DNA of 17,189 bases, taken from an uncultured Clostridia bacterium (GTDB taxonomy: Bacteria > Bacillota > Clostridia > Oscillospirales > Ruminococcaceae). This document shows, piece by piece, positions 15,715 to 17,189 of the stretch. The notes beneath the pieces were generated by a model, which searched no databases, was not told the origin of the DNA, and was given only the letters and a program-made list of their open reading frames with translations. The stretch lies in contig CAMGJS010000003.1 of the NCBI GenBank assembly GCA_946056455.1, forward strand, positions 1 through 17,189. The letters are read 5' to 3'. The translations under genes were made by a program, and so were the position numbers. Each line of letters opens with the position of its first letter. Position 1 is the first letter of the stretch.

Positions 15715-15733
15715 CTACGCAGCCTTTCTTTTT
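15696..15733 (+). terminator. Plus-strand terminator-like hairpin over the recombinase stop codon
   Basis: Arms 15696-15709 and 15714-15727 pair over 14 positions on the plus strand with two G-U wobbles and an AAAA loop, followed by CTTTTT (15728-15733). On the minus strand the wobbles become C-A mismatches and no U-tract follows, so it favours stopping plus-strand transcripts, although no plus-strand gene precedes it. Confidence 0.55.
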
Positions 15734-17189
15734 CTGTCGTAAACCATACTGTCAGCGACAGCAGTTGCAATCGCAACATTAAAGCGAAAATGAATATCAA
15801 TCTGCTGTGTTCTGTGTCCGCTTGACTTGTCGGGTGCATATACGACAATCTTTTCAACAAATTCGTGCATAATTTCGGGAGTGAGCTTCGGGATTTCGGA
15901 ATACTTGCGGACAATTCCGATAAACTGTGCTGTGTCAGCGTTCTTTTGCTCACTTGCTTCAATGAACTGAGATAATTCGGGAATAATCTGTCGAAGCTCC
16001 TTCTGCTCGGCTTCATAATTCTTCGACATCATCTCAAAACGCTCATCAGAAATCTTACCACTCACATTATCTTCATAAAGCCTTGTAAACAGCTTGTCCA
16101 GTTCCGCAACTCGCTTTTCCGACTGAGCAAGCCTTTTCTTTGCCGCTTTCAGTTCTGCCGACTGCTTCTGCTGTGAGTTCTGCATTGCAAGTTCGATAAA
16201 CTCCGACTCATTCTCCCTGACGAAGGTTGTCATCTTTCTGAGTTCAGATAATACGATTTCTTCAAGCACAACAGTACGGATAAAATGTGCGTAACAATCA
16301 TCTTTGTCTTTAGCATAAGACGAACATTTCAGATGCTCTTGGTCTGAATTGAGCCTTTTGGAACGACAGAGATACATTTTCTTGCCACAGTCAGCACAGT
16401 AAACCATTCCCGAAAACGGATTTACCTCTTCCTGATGCTGAAGCTTTCTCTTGTTTTTGCGAAGCTCCTGAACCAAATCAAAATCTTCCTTTGAAATAAT
16501 TGCTTCGTGAGTGTTTTCAAAGATTACCCAGTCTGACTTTGGATTATTCATCTTTTTCTTGCACTTGTAGGATTTGGTTCTGGTCTTGAAATTAACCGTA
16601 TGACCAACATATTCAAGCTTTTCAAGCAAATCAGCAATCGTTCTTTGTGCCCAGCAATATGGTTTTGCACAAGTAATGCTTCCTGATTTTTTCAACTCAA
16701 CATAAGCCGTAGGTGTTAGAATTTTATCATCGGTGAGCTTTCTTGCAATCTGCGTCGGACCATACCCGTCAATGCAAAGCTGAAATATTCTGCGGACTAC
16801 TTCTGCGGCTTCCTCGTCAACCTCCCAGACGTTTTTATTCTTCTCGGATTTCTTGTAGCCGTAGGGTGGAACTGTTGTCAATGGCTTTCCTGACTGACCT
16901 TTTGCTTTGAAAACTGCCTTAATCTTCTTTGAGCAGTCACGGGCATACCAGTCGTTAAAGACATTTTTGAAAACCATCATTTCGTTCTCACTGCGGAGCG
17001 TATCAACATTATCGTTGATAGCAATATACCGAACATCGTAATCAGGCAGTATCATTTCAATATATTGTCCCGTCATAAGATAATCTCTTCCGAAACGGGA
17101 TAAGTCCTTTGTAATAATAGTTCCAATCTTGCCCGACTTCACATCTTCCATCATTCTCATAAAATCAGGTCGATTGAAATTCGTTCCGC
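15715..17189 (-). CDS. Large serine recombinase, DUF4368 type, 5' end outside window
   Basis: Site-specific recombinase of an integrative or conjugative element, acting through a phosphoserine-DNA intermediate. The frame stays open to the window edge (reading G-T-N-F-N-R-P-D-F before an internal ATG at 17160), so the N-terminus with the catalytic serine is missing from view. Numbering from that ATG: the resolvase core with KDLSRFGRDY at 18-27; the recombinase domain from about 97 (VPPYGYKKSEKNKNVWEVDE), including YGPTQIARKL at 133-142; the zinc ribbon C255-x2-C258 with C279 and C289; a charged coiled coil of about 330-400; and a DUF4368-like C-terminus with EIPKLTPEIMHEFVEKIVVYAPDKSSGHRTQ. 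This order fits Tn4451/Tn5397-like TnpX/TndX relatives and other Clostridia elements. Cargo genes, if any, lie to the right. No frameshift is seen, so it may be active. Confidence 0.93.
   Translation of the reverse strand, partial: GTNFNRPDFMRMMEDVKSGKIGTIITKDLSRFGRDYLMTGQYIEMILPDYDVRYIAINDNVDTLRSENEMMVFKNVFNDWYARDCSKKIKAVFKAKGQSGKPLTTVPPYGYKKSEKNKNVWEVDEEAAEVVRRIFQLCIDGYGPTQIARKLTDDKILTPTAYVELKKSGSITCAKPYCWAQRTIADLLEKLEYVGHTVNFKTRTKSYKCKKKMNNPKSDWVIFENTHEAIISKEDFDLVQELRKNKRKLQHQEEVNPFSGMVYCADCGKKMYLCRSKRLNSDQEHLKCSSYAKDKDDCYAHFIRTVVLEEIVLSELRKMTTFVRENESEFIELAMQNSQQKQSAELKAAKKRLAQSEKRVAELDKLFTRLYEDNVSGKISDERFEMMSKNYEAEQKELRQIIPELSQFIEASEQKNADTAQFIGIVRKYSEIPKLTPEIMHEFVEKIVVYAPDKSSGHRTQQIDIHFRFNVAIATAVADSMVYDRKRKAA

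Noticed and set aside
15438..16016. Minus-strand open frame overlapping the recombinase end and the start of blaI
   Set aside because: It crosses the junction in a different frame from two well-supported genes and has no domain similarity.

Overview
The window looks like a chromosome segment of an anaerobic Clostridia-class Firmicute, most likely of the Ruminococcaceae/Oscillospiraceae type. The reasons are strong AGGAGG-like ribosome-binding sites, moderate G+C by eye, a class I ketol-acid reductoisomerase and dihydroxy-acid dehydratase of clostridial character, a BlaI/M56 pair, and a DUF4368-type large serine recombinase. This is inferred from protein character, not from any search.

Layout. 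(1) 2-6049, plus strand: a branched-chain amino acid operon ilvB-ilvN-ilvC-ilvD, ending in a translationally overlapping DUF815-type AAA+ ATPase and closed by a long symmetrical hairpin (6050-6090) that also serves the convergent gene. The operon promoter and leader lie outside the window. (2) 6093-8648, minus strand: a three-gene set of an RsiV/DUF3298-like lipoprotein, an unrecognised 152-residue protein and a divergent family 2 glycosyltransferase. (3) 8721-12147, minus strand: an SPFH ('virion core protein') protein with four C-terminal zinc ribbons, a membrane zinc-ribbon protein, a small membrane protein resembling the tail of TPM-domain proteins but without the TPM domain, and a DUF6935-like protein. 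The first three recall the ydjG-ydjH-ydjI genes that accompany pspA in Bacillus subtilis. (4) 12344-13042, plus strand: a single-domain small alarmone synthetase (RelQ/YjbM type), expressed divergently from region 3 from its own sigma-A-like promoter and closed by a terminator. (5) 13107-15529, minus strand: a BlaI-family repressor and an M56 (BlaR1-like) membrane protease whose extracellular part is not a penicillin-binding domain; two copies of a GTCTAT-N4-ATAGAC dyad lie upstream, one of them inside the predicted promoter. (6) 15715 to the right edge, minus strand: a large serine recombinase, open at its 5' end, marking the end of an integrated mobile element that probably meets the chromosome between about 15616 and 15714.

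How the parts work together. Region 1 encodes four consecutive biosynthetic steps (acetohydroxyacid synthase large and small subunits, reductoisomerase, dehydratase) leading to the 2-keto acid precursors of valine, leucine and isoleucine. Regions 2-5 place several families tied to envelope or stress sensing within about 9 kb: an RsiV-like extracytoplasmic lipoprotein, an SPFH/zinc-ribbon membrane module, a (p)ppGpp synthetase and a one-component protease/repressor sensor. That they form one functional neighbourhood is inference. The most interesting items are the reduced, TPM-less YdjGHI-like module and the BlaR1-like sensor with an unidentified extracellular domain and a tandem operator. I saw no CRISPR array, tRNA or rRNA, and there is no gene-free stretch longer than about 200 bases.
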